From a virus, in the IMG/VR virus record IMGVR_UViG_3300047173_000022, positions 1-22,602 of that record: a stretch of DNA of 22,602 nt; one strand, written 5' to 3'. Below the pieces are notes generated by a model. That model was not told where the DNA came from and ran no database searches. It worked only from the letters and a program-made list of their open reading frames with translations. Positions 7,334 to 14,717 of this stretch are shown one piece after another (positions within the stretch are counted from its first letter, which is position 1; the number at the start of each line of letters is the position of its first letter). The position numbers and the translations under genes are program-made.

Positions 7334-7552
7334 AAATTCTTTCCTTTTGGCTAATACCGCACCGGCGACGGGAAAATCTGGTTTGTCGAAAATATACTTG
7401 AGGCGCGTGGTGATTCGATTTGCTGGCCCCAACATAGGAATTGATAGTTGGGAAATGCGGAACTATAAATAGTCTGCACCTAAACCGGGTGGCTGTCTTT
7501 ACAGATGAATCTGGAAATAAGGTAGGTGAAACCCTACCCGGTGAGGGGCCGC
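7334..7552. other. Leader of the leftward replication operon
   Basis: This stretch lies between the start of the first leftward gene and the repeat cluster. It holds the AAGGAAAG ribosome binding site of that gene and a rightward sigma70-like promoter. No leftward promoter with both good hexamers stands out; a TATATT-like box occurs on the minus strand at about 7390-7397. Frames in this stretch are not convincing genes. Confidence 0.4.
7441..7469 (+). promoter_or_regulatory. Sigma70-like promoter, rightward
   Basis: TTGATA (7441-7446) and TATAAA (7464-7469) are separated by exactly 17 bases, close to the TTGACA-17-TATAAT consensus. Transcription would run rightward through the repeat region towards the small gene at 7913 and the HNH gene, or act as an origin-priming or regulatory transcript. 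No leader gene follows directly. Confidence 0.55.
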
Positions 7553-7839
7553 GTGACAGCTCTTGTGACAGCTCTTGTGACAGCGCGAAATTAGAGCTTT
7601 GCCTGGGAGGGGCCCGCGTGACAGTGCTTAGCTTTCACAGTAAACGCTGTCACAACGGCCATCTCTGTGAAAACTAAACCAGTTGCACTGGCTGTGACAG
7701 TGTGACAACCCTTTTCTATATATTGAGAAAATGTTTCTTTTTACCCCCCATAACATGTGTATATATTTAATAGGGAGGGCTGTCACCTTGCACGTCGTCA
7801 CAACACCGTGCCAGCTACCCCGGCAATTTACCTGACAGC
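7553..7839. repeat. Iteron-like GTGACAGC repeats with AT-rich stretch: candidate origin or operator array
   Basis: GTGACAGC occurs three times in tandem with a 12-base period (7553, 7565, 7577; unit GTGACAGCTCTT). GTGACAG recurs at 7618 and 7694, with GTGACAA at 7702. The reverse complement GCTGTCAC is at 7646-7653 and 7779-7786, and CTGACAGC at 7832-7839. The copies at 7618 and 7647 form an inverted pair. A strongly AT-rich stretch (about 7710-7773, containing CTATATATTGAGAAAATG and TGTATATATTTAATAG) lies inside the cluster. Iterons plus an AT-rich unwinding zone directly upstream of a replication operon is the classic layout of a phage or plasmid origin; an operator for a regulator at the switch between leftward and rightward transcription is the alternative. 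Confidence 0.65.
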
Positions 7840-7891
7840 ACTGACAATCTCAACCAGACTGAAACGGAATCCTACGGTAATCTTCTACCGC

Positions 7892-7912
7892 CCGACTTCC
7901 GCTCCTTTTTAC
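7892..7912 (+). promoter_or_regulatory. Weak copy of the CGACTTT box before the small gene
   Basis: CCGACTTCCGCTCC followed by TTTTTAC abuts the ATG at 7913. It matches the first six bases of the recurring CGACTTT box, with 20 rather than 22 bases from C to ATG. No Shine-Dalgarno is present. Treated as a doubtful member of the set. Confidence 0.25.
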
Positions 7913-8161
7913 ATGGCAACCAACCCAACCTCAACCCCAACCACCGCAGCGGAAGCGCTCCTAGACGCCCTCGCCGACTTCTTTGTCGATTCGTTTAAGG
8001 CTCACATGATTAGGCGGCATCCGCACCTGGAAGCCGTATTTGATCCGCCGCCTCCACGTACAGCAAAACCCGGCTGCATCCTGCTCAGGGTGCCCAAGAT
8101 GACAACCGAGACAGTCCACACTGAGTCTTTCCTGGGACGTGAGTTCCCGACGCACAATTAG
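7913..8161 (+). CDS. Small protein of unknown function (82 aa)
   Basis: 82 residues starting MATNPTSTPTTAAEALLDAL, with a threonine/proline-rich head, an amphipathic helix (ALADFFVDSFKAHMIRRHPH) and a short PPPPRTAKPG turn before a strand-like ILLRVPKM. No family recognised. The frame stays open upstream to about 7757, but that part contains AT-rich and repeat elements and reads poorly as protein, so I start at 7913. There is no ribosome binding site; the ATG follows a CGACTT-type box. It is the first rightward gene after the repeat region. Confidence 0.5.
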   Translation: MATNPTSTPTTAAEALLDALADFFVDSFKAHMIRRHPHLEAVFDPPPPRTAKPGCILLRVPKMTTETVHTESFLGREFPTHN

Positions 8162-8454
8162 CCGCTCGCCCGGCACCCAACCGACTTCCGCACCCCTAAG
8201 CAGGTAGCGCGCCGGTTTTTTAACCTCTCCTTTCTCCCGGCGCGCGTTGGCAATTCGGGATTCGCGGCGGCGGGGCATGCCGCTGCGGTCCCGGCCAGCC
8301 TTACCGCTTCGTCAGCGACGACGACGCCGAACTCACAGAAGCGAACTATCAAACCTCTTAGTGCAGCAGTGCTCGCCATAGCTCTTGTTGCGTTCTCCTG
8401 TACGGGCCGCTTCACGGACATGCGGCGGCCCGTCTCTTTTATGCCGTCTAATTT
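8162..8454. other. Non-coding stretch with inverted repeats before the HNH gene
   Basis: No convincing gene. It holds CCGACTTCCGCACCCCTAAG at 8181-8200, a possible degenerate CGACTTT box. It also has an inverted repeat GCGCGCCGG (8207-8215) / CCGGCGCGC (8237-8245) around a T-rich loop, and the terminator-like hairpin at 8402-8440. Because an HNH nuclease and terminase genes follow, a cos site could lie here, but no cos sequence can be recognised by eye. Confidence 0.4.
8402..8440 (+). terminator. Terminator-like hairpin
   Basis: ACGGGCCGC (8402-8410) pairs perfectly with GCGGCCCGT (8425-8433) across a 14-base loop and is followed by CTCTTTT. The T-tract is short, so it is a plausible but not strong rho-independent terminator. 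It would separate early rightward transcription from the HNH gene. Confidence 0.5.
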
Positions 8455-8465
8455 ATGCCGTCTAA
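8438..8465 (+). repeat. Perfect 14-bp tandem duplication over the HNH start codon
   Basis: TTTATGCCGTCTAA occurs twice back to back (8438-8451 and 8452-8465). Each copy carries an ATG; because 14 is not a multiple of three, only the second (8455) is in frame with the HNH gene. A recent slippage duplication or a recognition site are both possible. Confidence 0.8.
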
Positions 8466-8796
8466 ACCCCTTACCGCGTGCGCCACGCCTGGTTGTGCCG
8501 CACTTGTGACGCAAGGCCATTGTGAAGCGCACAAAGGTAACAGCTACGACCGGCAACGCGGTACGACGGCTGAGCGCGGTTACGGCGGGCGCTGGCAACG
8601 GACGCGCGCCGTCTTCTTGTCTCGCGCAGAAAACAGCATGTGCCGCTTATGCCCAAACCACTTAGCAACAGACGTTCACCACACGAAGCCAGCGAAGCAG
8701 TTCCCGGAATTATTCTGGGATGAATCATTGTGGTTGCCTTGCTGCCATTCATGTCACTCGATGCTTACGCGGCAAGAGCGACTATCAGGCGCATAA
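8455..8796 (+). CDS. Phage HNH endonuclease
   Basis: A 113-residue HNH nuclease of the small type found beside terminases. An N-terminal CATPGCAALV...GHCEAH (9-26) suggests one zinc site. RGYGGRWQRTRAVFL (41-55) is the family's usual lead-in. C63/C66 (CRLC), VHHTKP (74-79) with the HH catalytic pair, and CHSCH (97-101) form the beta-beta-alpha metal HNH core. In HK97-like phages such HNH proteins act with terminase at cos sites to cut concatemers; here the ParB-like and Mom-like genes lie between it and the terminase. The ATG at 8455 has no Shine-Dalgarno and lies in the second copy of a 14-bp duplication. Confidence 0.85.
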   Translation: MPSKPLTACATPGCAALVTQGHCEAHKGNSYDRQRGTTAERGYGGRWQRTRAVFLSRAENSMCRLCPNHLATDVHHTKPAKQFPELFWDESLWLPCCHSCHSMLTRQERLSGA

Positions 8797-8927
8797 GTAG
8801 TGGTAACTGCCTTAGTAGGTCACGAATGAGCATGGAGTGGTATACCCCCTCTAGTAGTTTTTCAGCAGCGGTTTCCCTGATCGTTCGCGGTGCCAAACGT
8901 ATAAACGCGATTTGAACCTTAAGGGTA

Positions 8928-8950
8928 TCGACTTTCACCCGTCTAGTTAG
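8928..8950 (+). promoter_or_regulatory. CGACTTT box (copy 1) at the head of the ParB/Mom/terminase operon
   Basis: TCGACTTTCACCCGTC and TAGTTAG run directly into the ATG at 8951; C of CGACTTT to A of ATG is 22 bases. No Shine-Dalgarno lies in between. The same start and spacing recur at 16099, with related copies at 14627 and 19610. Likely a phage-specific promoter or start signal. Confidence 0.5.
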
Positions 8951-9457
8951 ATGAGCAGAATCAGCGATTTGGTACAGGACCCTAAGAATGCGAATCGCGG
9001 CACGAAGCGCGGCAACGAACTAGTTGAGGCTTCCCTTCGTGAGTATGGCGCGGGCCGGTCAATCTTGATCGACCGCAATGGAAAGATAATCGCGGGAAAC
9101 AAGACGGTTGCCAATGCTCAGGCCGCTGGCCTTGAAGACCTCATGGTTATCCAGTCGGACGGCTCCCGGCTGATAGCAGTGCAACGTACCGACCTTGATT
9201 TAGACGACGCGAAAGCCAAGGCGCTGGCCATTGCCGACAATCGGACGGCGGAGATCGGCTTAGAGTGGGACCCGGCGATCTTGGGCGAGCTTGCCAATGA
9301 GATGGATTTGAATCCATTCTTCAGCGACGAGGAACTCACAGAAATGGGCGCAACCCTTCCTGCGTTCCAACCCGGCGATGCCGCCGACCAACACCGACTC
9401 GACGAAAAGAATAAAGTAACCTGCCCTGCTTGCCAACATGTCTTTACCCCTTCTTAA
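8951..9457 (+). CDS. ParB/sulfiredoxin-fold protein with C-terminal CPAC motif
   Basis: 168 residues. The N-terminal two thirds matches the ParB N-terminal-like domain of phage proteins: DPKNANRGTKRG (10-21), GAGRSILIDRNGKIIAGNKT (34-52 region) and ALAIADNRTAEIGLEWD (about 92-108). In this superfamily, IIAGN-type glycine-rich turns bind nucleotides; some members are nucleases or CTP switches, others are fused to DNA methylases. The tail ends VTCPACQHVFTPS (C158, C161), a half zinc-knuckle. Its end overlaps the Mom-like gene by 20 bases, so the two are probably translated together and act in one pathway, perhaps DNA modification. It has no DNA-partition partner (ParA), arguing against plasmid segregation. 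Starts right after a CGACTTT box without a ribosome binding site. Confidence 0.82.
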   Translation: MSRISDLVQDPKNANRGTKRGNELVEASLREYGAGRSILIDRNGKIIAGNKTVANAQAAGLEDLMVIQSDGSRLIAVQRTDLDLDDAKAKALAIADNRTAEIGLEWDPAILGELANEMDLNPFFSDEELTEMGATLPAFQPGDAADQHRLDEKNKVTCPACQHVFTPS

Positions 9458-10133
9458 ACTTGACTGGGCGACCCATGAAGCCGCTAAGTTCGCTGTGGAG
9501 CACTGGCACTATTCAAAACAGATGCCAGTTGGTAAGTGCGTAAAGGTAGGCGTCTGGGAAGCCGGCGCGTTCATCGGCGTCGTGACTTTCAACCAAGGTG
9601 CTAATCGCAACATCGGATCGCCCTACGGTTTGGGTTTGACTGAGGCGTGCGAACTTACCAGAGTCGCCCTTACAAAGCACGTTACTCCTGTGTCACGCAT
9701 TGTCGCCATTGCGATCCGATTTCTAACCAAGCAATCCCCCGGGCTGAAACTAATTGTGTCTTACGCTGACCCCGGCCACGGTCACCACGGTGGCATTTAT
9801 CAGGCTGGCAATTGGGTTTACGTTGGGTTCGGCTGCGCAACTAGGCACCTCCTTATCGACGGCTCCCCCATGCATAATAGGATGGCTTTCGACCTGTTCG
9901 GGTCATCAAGCGCGAATGTTGTGCGGGCACAGACCAAGGTTGAAGTAATACGCCTGCCACCGTCGCCCAAACACACATACCTGATGCCACTCGACCCAAC
10001 TATCAGGACCTTTTGTGAGGCACTAAGAAAGCCATACCCTAAGCGGGTGAAGCAGGCGATGCCTGGGGACCACTCAGACAGCGGCGGCGCGACACCGACC
10101 CACCCGCTCCAAAACACCGGAGAGACAGCATGA
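9438..10133 (+). CDS. mom: Mom-like DNA modification protein (adenine hypermodification)
   Basis: 231 residues, the length of phage Mu Mom, which converts adenine in phage DNA to an N6-carbamoylmethyl form and so blocks host restriction. Family-typical blocks, matched from memory: HWHYSKQMPVGKCVKVGVWE (22-41), FIGVVTFNQGANRN, EACELTRVALTKHVTPVSRI, SPGLKLIVSYADPGHGHHGG, then IYQAGNWVYVGFG. These correspond to the GNAT-like (acetyltransferase-type) fold proposed for Mom. The C-terminus KHTYLMPLDP...LRKPYPKR is also seen in relatives. In Mu the regulator gene com overlaps mom; here a ParB-like gene with a CxxC tail overlaps it by 20 bases, and the end overlaps terS by ATGA. Chemistry in this phage is inferred. 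Confidence 0.82.
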   Translation: MSLPLLKLDWATHEAAKFAVEHWHYSKQMPVGKCVKVGVWEAGAFIGVVTFNQGANRNIGSPYGLGLTEACELTRVALTKHVTPVSRIVAIAIRFLTKQSPGLKLIVSYADPGHGHHGGIYQAGNWVYVGFGCATRHLLIDGSPMHNRMAFDLFGSSSANVVRAQTKVEVIRLPPSPKHTYLMPLDPTIRTFCEALRKPYPKRVKQAMPGDHSDSGGATPTHPLQNTGETA

Positions 10134-10633
10134 GCGTAGGCAGAAGGCCGAAGCCAACCGCGCTGAAGCGCGCAGCCGGAAATGTCGGCCACCGCCCACT
10201 TAACGACAAAGAGCCGAAGCCTACGGGCACGCCTACCTGCCCCAAACATTTAGATAAGGCCGCAAAGGCTGAATGGAAACGCATATCCAAAGAACTAACA
10301 AGCCTTGGTTTACTCACATCCGTTGATCGCGCGGCACTGGCTGCCTACTGCCAAGCCTGGAGCCGATTCATTACCGCAGAGGAAGGGATTGCCCGTTTCG
10401 GTTTGGTCATAAAGTCCCCGAAGAGCGGCTTCCCCATACAAAACCCTTTCGTTAGCATTTCCAACACCGCGCTGGACCTTATGCGGAAGTTTGCAGTTGA
10501 ATTCGGCCTCAGTCCCGCCTCACGCTCCCGCTTAACAACCGGCACGGCTGAACCCACCGATGCGTTCGCGGAATTCATGCAGACCTTGGGCGCAGATGAG
10601 GAAGTAGGTGTTGCCGTTGACCCAACCCAATAA
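10130..10633 (+). CDS. terS: Terminase small subunit, P27 family
   Basis: 167 residues. The opening GRRPKPTALKRAAGNVGHRP (4-23), then a PTCPKHLDKAAKAEWKRIS block, and the helical core SLGLLTSVDRAALAAYCQAW are typical of P27-type small terminase subunits, which bind packaging sites and recruit the large subunit. The middle GFPIQNPFVSISNTALDLMRKFAVEFGLSPASRSRL is the conserved C-terminal part. The start overlaps the Mom-like stop as ATGA and the end overlaps terL by 26 bases, so the modification and packaging genes form one tightly coupled unit. Confidence 0.9.
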   Translation: MSVGRRPKPTALKRAAGNVGHRPLNDKEPKPTGTPTCPKHLDKAAKAEWKRISKELTSLGLLTSVDRAALAAYCQAWSRFITAEEGIARFGLVIKSPKSGFPIQNPFVSISNTALDLMRKFAVEFGLSPASRSRLTTGTAEPTDAFAEFMQTLGADEEVGVAVDPTQ

Positions 10634-12284
10634 GGCCCTCACTTACATAGCCGACGTTTTAGCGGGCCGTGTTGTCACCTCCAAGCTTGTCAAGCTTGCC
10701 ATAGAACGCCACGAGCGGGACCTACTCAACGGCCATGAACGCGGCCTAACCTTCAATCCAAAGAAGGCTCAGCACATTGTCACGTTTATTGAGAGCTTCT
10801 GTAAACATAGCGTCGGTGCCTGGGCCGGTAAGCCTTTCAAGCTTGAACCGTGGCAGTGGGCGCTTTTGTGGATTCTATACGGCTGGACCTTCACTGAGAC
10901 TGGATATCGACGTTTCAAGTTCGCCTATGTGGAATTAGGACGCGGTAACGGTAAGTCGGCGCTGGCGTCCTGTGTCGCTCTCTATGAGCTTCTGGGATCT
11001 GGTGAACCGGGCGCGGAATGCTTTTCGATTGCCACTAAGAAAGATCAGGCGCGTATCGTCTTCGCTGAAGCTGAGCGCATGGTTAAGCAGTCACCATCTC
11101 TAAAGAAGCGGGTCAAGAACTATCGGGATTCGCTGTTCATTCCAGACACGGCAAGTAAGTTTACGCCGCTATCGTCGGATGAGGATTCCCTGGACGGCCT
11201 TCGGCCACAGTGCATTATTGCAGATGAACTTCATGCTTGGTCCACCACAGGTAGAAAGCTGTGGGATGTACTCGTAAGTGCTCTTGGCAAGCGTAGGAGT
11301 CCGCTCTTCTTCGCCATCACCACCGCTGGCAGTGATCGTAATTCGGTGTGTTGGCAACAGCGCGATTATTGCGAAAAGGTACTGAGCGGCGTCTTTGAGG
11401 ACGACCGCTGGTTTGCCTGGATCTGCGGATTATCGGCGGACGAAGACTGGGAAGACGAGCGCAATTGGATCAAGGCAAATCCAAATCTAGGAATCTCAGT
11501 TAGTCTGTCCGATCTACAGGACGCGGTACGGAAAGCAAAGAACGACCCCGCTTCACTTAACGGCGTGCTCCGGCTCCGGCTTGGTATCTGGACCCAATCC
11601 CACACGGCATGGCTACCGATGGATAAGTGGGACGCCTGCGCCGGGGAAGTGGACCGTGAAGCCCTCAAAGGCCGCTCCTGCTATGCAGGCTTGGACTTGA
11701 GCACGTCAATAGACATCTCAGCTTTCGTGATGTTGTTCCCCCCACATGGCGACGACAAGTATTGGCGAATACTGTGTGAGTTCTTCCTGCCAGCCGACAA
11801 CATCGAAGCGCGGGTTAAACGGGACCGCGTTCCTTATGACGTTTGGAACCGGCAAGGACTCTTCAATTTGACGGAAGGCAATGTTATCGACTACGACGTT
11901 ATCCGCAACCGCATCAAGTCACTTGGTCAGGACTACGACATTAAAGAAATTGCCTTTGACCGTTGGGGCGCTCAACAAATCGTTACTCAGTTGACCGCTG
12001 ATGGTTTCACAATGGTTCAGTTCGGTCAAGGCTTCGCTTCGATGGGCGCTCCGACGAAGCGGCTCATGGAACTCGTGCTGTCCGGTGAGTTGGCCCATGG
12101 CGGTAACCCGGTACTTCGATGGATGGCTGGCAACGTCATGGTTGAGATAGACCCGGCAGGGAACATCAAGCCTTCAAAGAGCAAGAGCCGGGAGAAGATT
12201 GACGGCGTCGTCAGTTTGGTCATGGCGCTGGCGAGGGCGTCGGCCCACGCGGAGAGTCAAGGCTTTGCGCCTACAGTGTGGTAA
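10608..12284 (+). CDS. terL: Terminase large subunit
   Basis: 558 residues, packaging motor ATPase plus nuclease that moves DNA into the prohead. Walker A is GRGNGKS (111-117), preceded by FAYVEL; Walker B is QCIIADE (201-207); the ITTAGSDRN motif (237-245) is the coupling/motif III region. The nuclease domain has acidic residues in YAGLDLSTSIDISAF (359-373), AFDRWGAQQI (449-458) and EKIDGVVSLVMA (529-540). Length and motifs fit the HK97-like (Terminase_1) group that pairs with P27 small subunits. The start is taken as GTG at 10608; TTG at 10611 is equally well placed behind GAGGAAG and would change only one residue. Confidence 0.95.
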   Translation: MLPLTQPNKALTYIADVLAGRVVTSKLVKLAIERHERDLLNGHERGLTFNPKKAQHIVTFIESFCKHSVGAWAGKPFKLEPWQWALLWILYGWTFTETGYRRFKFAYVELGRGNGKSALASCVALYELLGSGEPGAECFSIATKKDQARIVFAEAERMVKQSPSLKKRVKNYRDSLFIPDTASKFTPLSSDEDSLDGLRPQCIIADELHAWSTTGRKLWDVLVSALGKRRSPLFFAITTAGSDRNSVCWQQRDYCEKVLSGVFEDDRWFAWICGLSADEDWEDERNWIKANPNLGISVSLSDLQDAVRKAKNDPASLNGVLRLRLGIWTQSHTAWLPMDKWDACAGEVDREALKGRSCYAGLDLSTSIDISAFVMLFPPHGDDKYWRILCEFFLPADNIEARVKRDRVPYDVWNRQGLFNLTEGNVIDYDVIRNRIKSLGQDYDIKEIAFDRWGAQQIVTQLTADGFTMVQFGQGFASMGAPTKRLMELVLSGELAHGGNPVLRWMAGNVMVEIDPAGNIKPSKSKSREKIDGVVSLVMALARASAHAESQGFAPTVW

Positions 12285-12307
12285 CCAACTTCCCAATCAC
12301 TTCATGA

Positions 12308-14020
12308 ATGGGCTTCTTCCAAAATGTAATCAATCGCTTCTCACCCGAAACACGCGGCAACCCAGCGGAGAACCCTTCCGTATCGCTTTCCTCGCCCGCC
12401 GTATGGTCTTGGATCACCGGCTCAGAACCAACCGCCAGCGGTGAGTTGATCGATGAACGCAAAGCTTTACAAATTTCCACGGTTTACGTTTGTGTCCGTA
12501 TCATCGCCGAAACCATCGCAAGTCTCCCGGCCAAGGTATTTGAGACTCTTCCCGCTGGCCGCCGCGAAGCTGTTGACGCTGATCTTTACGACCTTCTTAC
12601 CCTGAACCCCAACCCTGAGATGACGGCCTTCTCCTTCTTTGAGACGTTATCGGGTTCACTCTGTCTGACCGGCAACTGCTACGCCCAGATCCAGCGCGTA
12701 GGTGGCAAGGTGGTAGCACTGTGGCCCCTTCACCCGCTGATGACTCACCCAATCCGCAAGCCCGGTGGTGTGCTGGCATACAGCACAACGGACGGCATGC
12801 AGGCCGGTCAGACGCGCGTTATCGATGCCGCCGACTGTATAGCGATTCCGCTCTTCAGTTTCGACGGCGTGCTTGGCTTGAGCCCAATCGGGATGGCGCG
12901 GCAAATGTTAGGTCTAGCAGTGGCCACGACGAAGTACGGGGCGCGCTTCTTTGGCAACGGCTCGAAGCCGGGTGGCCTGCTATCAACCTCCAGCAACCTC
13001 AACGACGTTCAGTTATCCGCTATCAAGGAATCTTGGCAGGCAGCGCAGGGCGGCGTCAATCAGGGCAAGACGGCGGTATTGCATGGCGACTGGAAGTACA
13101 GTCAGATCGGCATCAGCCCCGAAGATAGCCAATTTTTAGCCACAAAAGCCTTCTCGCGCACCGAAATATCAGCCTTATTTCAGGTACCCAGTCACCTCGT
13201 GGGCGACACTTCGCGGCTGTCAAATGCGAACCACGAGCAGCAACAGCTTCAGTTTTTGACCGGCTGTATTCGCCCTTACTTAGTGAGGATGGAGCAAGAG
13301 CTAAAACGTAAGTTACTCCCTGCCCTTGGCCGAAATGCTGGCCGCTATCACATTCAGTTTGATACGCGGGAACTAACTCGCGGTGACTTCGCTAGCCAGA
13401 TGACAGCCTACGCAACCGGGCGCACCAACGGCTTCCTTAACGCCAATGATATCAGGCAATCGTTGGGGGATAACCCGATACCGGGCCTTGCTGGTTCAAC
13501 TTACTGGATGCCTGTAAACATGCAGGATGCGAACTTCCCGAACCAGGGCGGCGGCACAGAGAAGCCCGGTGACGCCACGGACGATGACCCTGAAGACACC
13601 GACCCACTGGCAGGCGACGACAGCGGCGACGACACAGCCGACCCACTTACCGACGATCAACGCTCACTACCGGCAGCCACCGCGTTCCTCAAGCTTTTTA
13701 GGGATGGAATGGGACGCCTTCTCAGTCGGGACAAGCGCGATTATGAAGCTATTAGCCATATATTCACCCCGTTGGTGGAGACTTTAGCCACCCTTGCGGA
13801 AGCCAAATACGGCGAGTTAGCAGCCGATGTTAGAAGCAAAATCACCAAAGAAGCCCTCAAAGGTTTGGAAAAACGGTCGGCGGCGTGGTTACTTGAGACG
13901 GCTGACCAGTTCGCGGACGCGGAACTACTGAAGGTAACTCGCGCAGTGGTCATCAACATCGCCAAAGAAGCAGCGGCGAAGAAGGCGCTAAAGGAAATAC
14001 CCGGAGGATCAAATGAGTAA
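12308..14020 (+). CDS. Portal protein, HK97 family, with long C-terminal extension
   Basis: 570 residues. The first 405 or so match the HK97-type portal: ALQISTVYVCVRIIAETIAS near the start, GNCYAQIQRVGGKVVALWPL, then FFGNGSKPGGLL, FQVPSHLVGD, and EQQQLQFLTGCIRPYLVRME, ending NDIRQSLGDNPIPGL. The portal forms the dodecameric DNA entry ring at one capsid vertex. Family members usually end near 400-430 residues. Here an acidic linker (about 415-452, DDDPEDTDPLAGDDSGDD) joins a further 115-residue helical domain (453-570) rich in Ala/Lys/Glu of unknown role, perhaps a scaffold or capsid-assembly contact. ATG 12308 lacks a Shine-Dalgarno; another ATG at 12304 is out of frame. Confidence 0.92.
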   Translation: MGFFQNVINRFSPETRGNPAENPSVSLSSPAVWSWITGSEPTASGELIDERKALQISTVYVCVRIIAETIASLPAKVFETLPAGRREAVDADLYDLLTLNPNPEMTAFSFFETLSGSLCLTGNCYAQIQRVGGKVVALWPLHPLMTHPIRKPGGVLAYSTTDGMQAGQTRVIDAADCIAIPLFSFDGVLGLSPIGMARQMLGLAVATTKYGARFFGNGSKPGGLLSTSSNLNDVQLSAIKESWQAAQGGVNQGKTAVLHGDWKYSQIGISPEDSQFLATKAFSRTEISALFQVPSHLVGDTSRLSNANHEQQQLQFLTGCIRPYLVRMEQELKRKLLPALGRNAGRYHIQFDTRELTRGDFASQMTAYATGRTNGFLNANDIRQSLGDNPIPGLAGSTYWMPVNMQDANFPNQGGGTEKPGDATDDDPEDTDPLAGDDSGDDTADPLTDDQRSLPAATAFLKLFRDGMGRLLSRDKRDYEAISHIFTPLVETLATLAEAKYGELAADVRSKITKEALKGLEKRSAAWLLETADQFADAELLKVTRAVVINIAKEAAAKKALKEIPGGSNE

Positions 14021-14624
14021 CAAGAAAGAAGTCCGCTTTATAAGCGAGAAGACGCTGGAGGTTCGCGCAGCCGGTGACGGTAAGCGCACCATGAGCGGGA
14101 TAGCGGCGCGGTACAACGTCCGTTCCCTCGACTTAGGTGGCTTCACGGAAGTACTTGCTCCCGGCGCGTTCACTCGCACGCTGGCAGACCCCGCGTCTGA
14201 TGTTTGCTGTCTCTACGGTCACAACATGAGTAACGGCTTGCTTGGCCGCACCACATCCGGCACCTTACGGCTTCGTTCCAACGATGACGGTTTGGTTTTT
14301 GACTGCGACTTGCCAAGTACCACTCTAGGCAACGATACCGCCGAAAGCATTTCACGCGGCGACGTAACCGGTATGAGCTTTGGCTTCATGGTGCGTGATG
14401 ACGATTGGGTAACCGCAAGCGACGGCACCACGGTAAGAACGATCAAAGACCTTGACCTTATGGAAATCAGCGCGGTTCCGTTCCCGGCCTACCCGTCCAC
14501 AAGCGTGCAAATGCGTTCACTGTTGTTCCCCCAAGGTTTGCCGGAGGTGCCGATGGTTCAAGTTCCCGACACTATCGAAACCGACAAGCTTCTGGCCGCC
14601 ATTCTAGACCGGCGTTCCAGATAA
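14013..14624 (+). CDS. Prohead protease, HK97 type
   Basis: 203 residues. Serine protease (assemblin-like fold) that cleaves the capsid protein's N-terminal delta domain during head maturation. SGIAARYNVRSLDLGGFTEVLAPGAF is split here as SGIAARYNVR and GGFTEVLAPGAF (28-53), with the catalytic histidine in YGHNMSNGLLGR (H70) and the serine in TGMSFGF (S122). DLMEISAVPFPAYPSTSVQ (148-166 region) completes the family signature. GGAGG is placed six bases before the ATG. The first eight bases overlap the end of the portal gene, so the two are coupled. Confidence 0.94.
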   Translation: MSNKKEVRFISEKTLEVRAAGDGKRTMSGIAARYNVRSLDLGGFTEVLAPGAFTRTLADPASDVCCLYGHNMSNGLLGRTTSGTLRLRSNDDGLVFDCDLPSTTLGNDTAESISRGDVTGMSFGFMVRDDDWVTASDGTTVRTIKDLDLMEISAVPFPAYPSTSVQMRSLLFPQGLPEVPMVQVPDTIETDKLLAAILDRRSR

Positions 14625-14625
14625 C

Positions 14626-14648
14626 TCGACTTTCAAACCCTTAGTTGA
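14626..14648 (+). promoter_or_regulatory. CGACTTT box (copy 2) ahead of the major capsid gene
   Basis: TCGACTTTCAAACCCTTAG starts two bases after the protease stop and is followed by TTGAAA. It is the closest relative of the copy at 19609. A separate promoter for the capsid gene would fit its need for high expression. Transcription start and factor are unknown. Confidence 0.5.
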
Positions 14649-14717
14649 AACTGTTCTGACTCAGCATTCCTTGTGATGCCGCGTTAACTCGCGATCTGGG
14701 GTAGAGCAAACAGGAAG

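Noticed and set aside
7441-7677. Rightward open frame from TTG 7441 through the repeats (78 codons)
   Set aside because: It starts on the -35 box, encodes the repeat as SSCDSSCDS, has no ribosome binding site and no protein-like pattern.
7757-7912. Longer start for the 82-aa gene (GTG 7757)
   Set aside because: The extra 52 codons cover AT-rich and GTGACAGC-type DNA; ATG 7913 gives a more protein-like start.
247-8849. GGTATACCCCC shared by 247-257 and 8839-8849 as an att core
   Set aside because: Eleven-base matches are expected by chance many times in a window of this size, and the positions do not bracket the phage region.
8730-8915. Rightward frame overlapping the end of the HNH gene
   Set aside because: Out-of-frame shadow of HNH with no family pattern and no start signal.
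9585-9596. GTGACTTTCAACC inside the Mom-like gene as another CGACTTT box
   Set aside because: It lies in a conserved coding stretch (VVTFNQG), lacks the initial CGA and no gene starts nearby.
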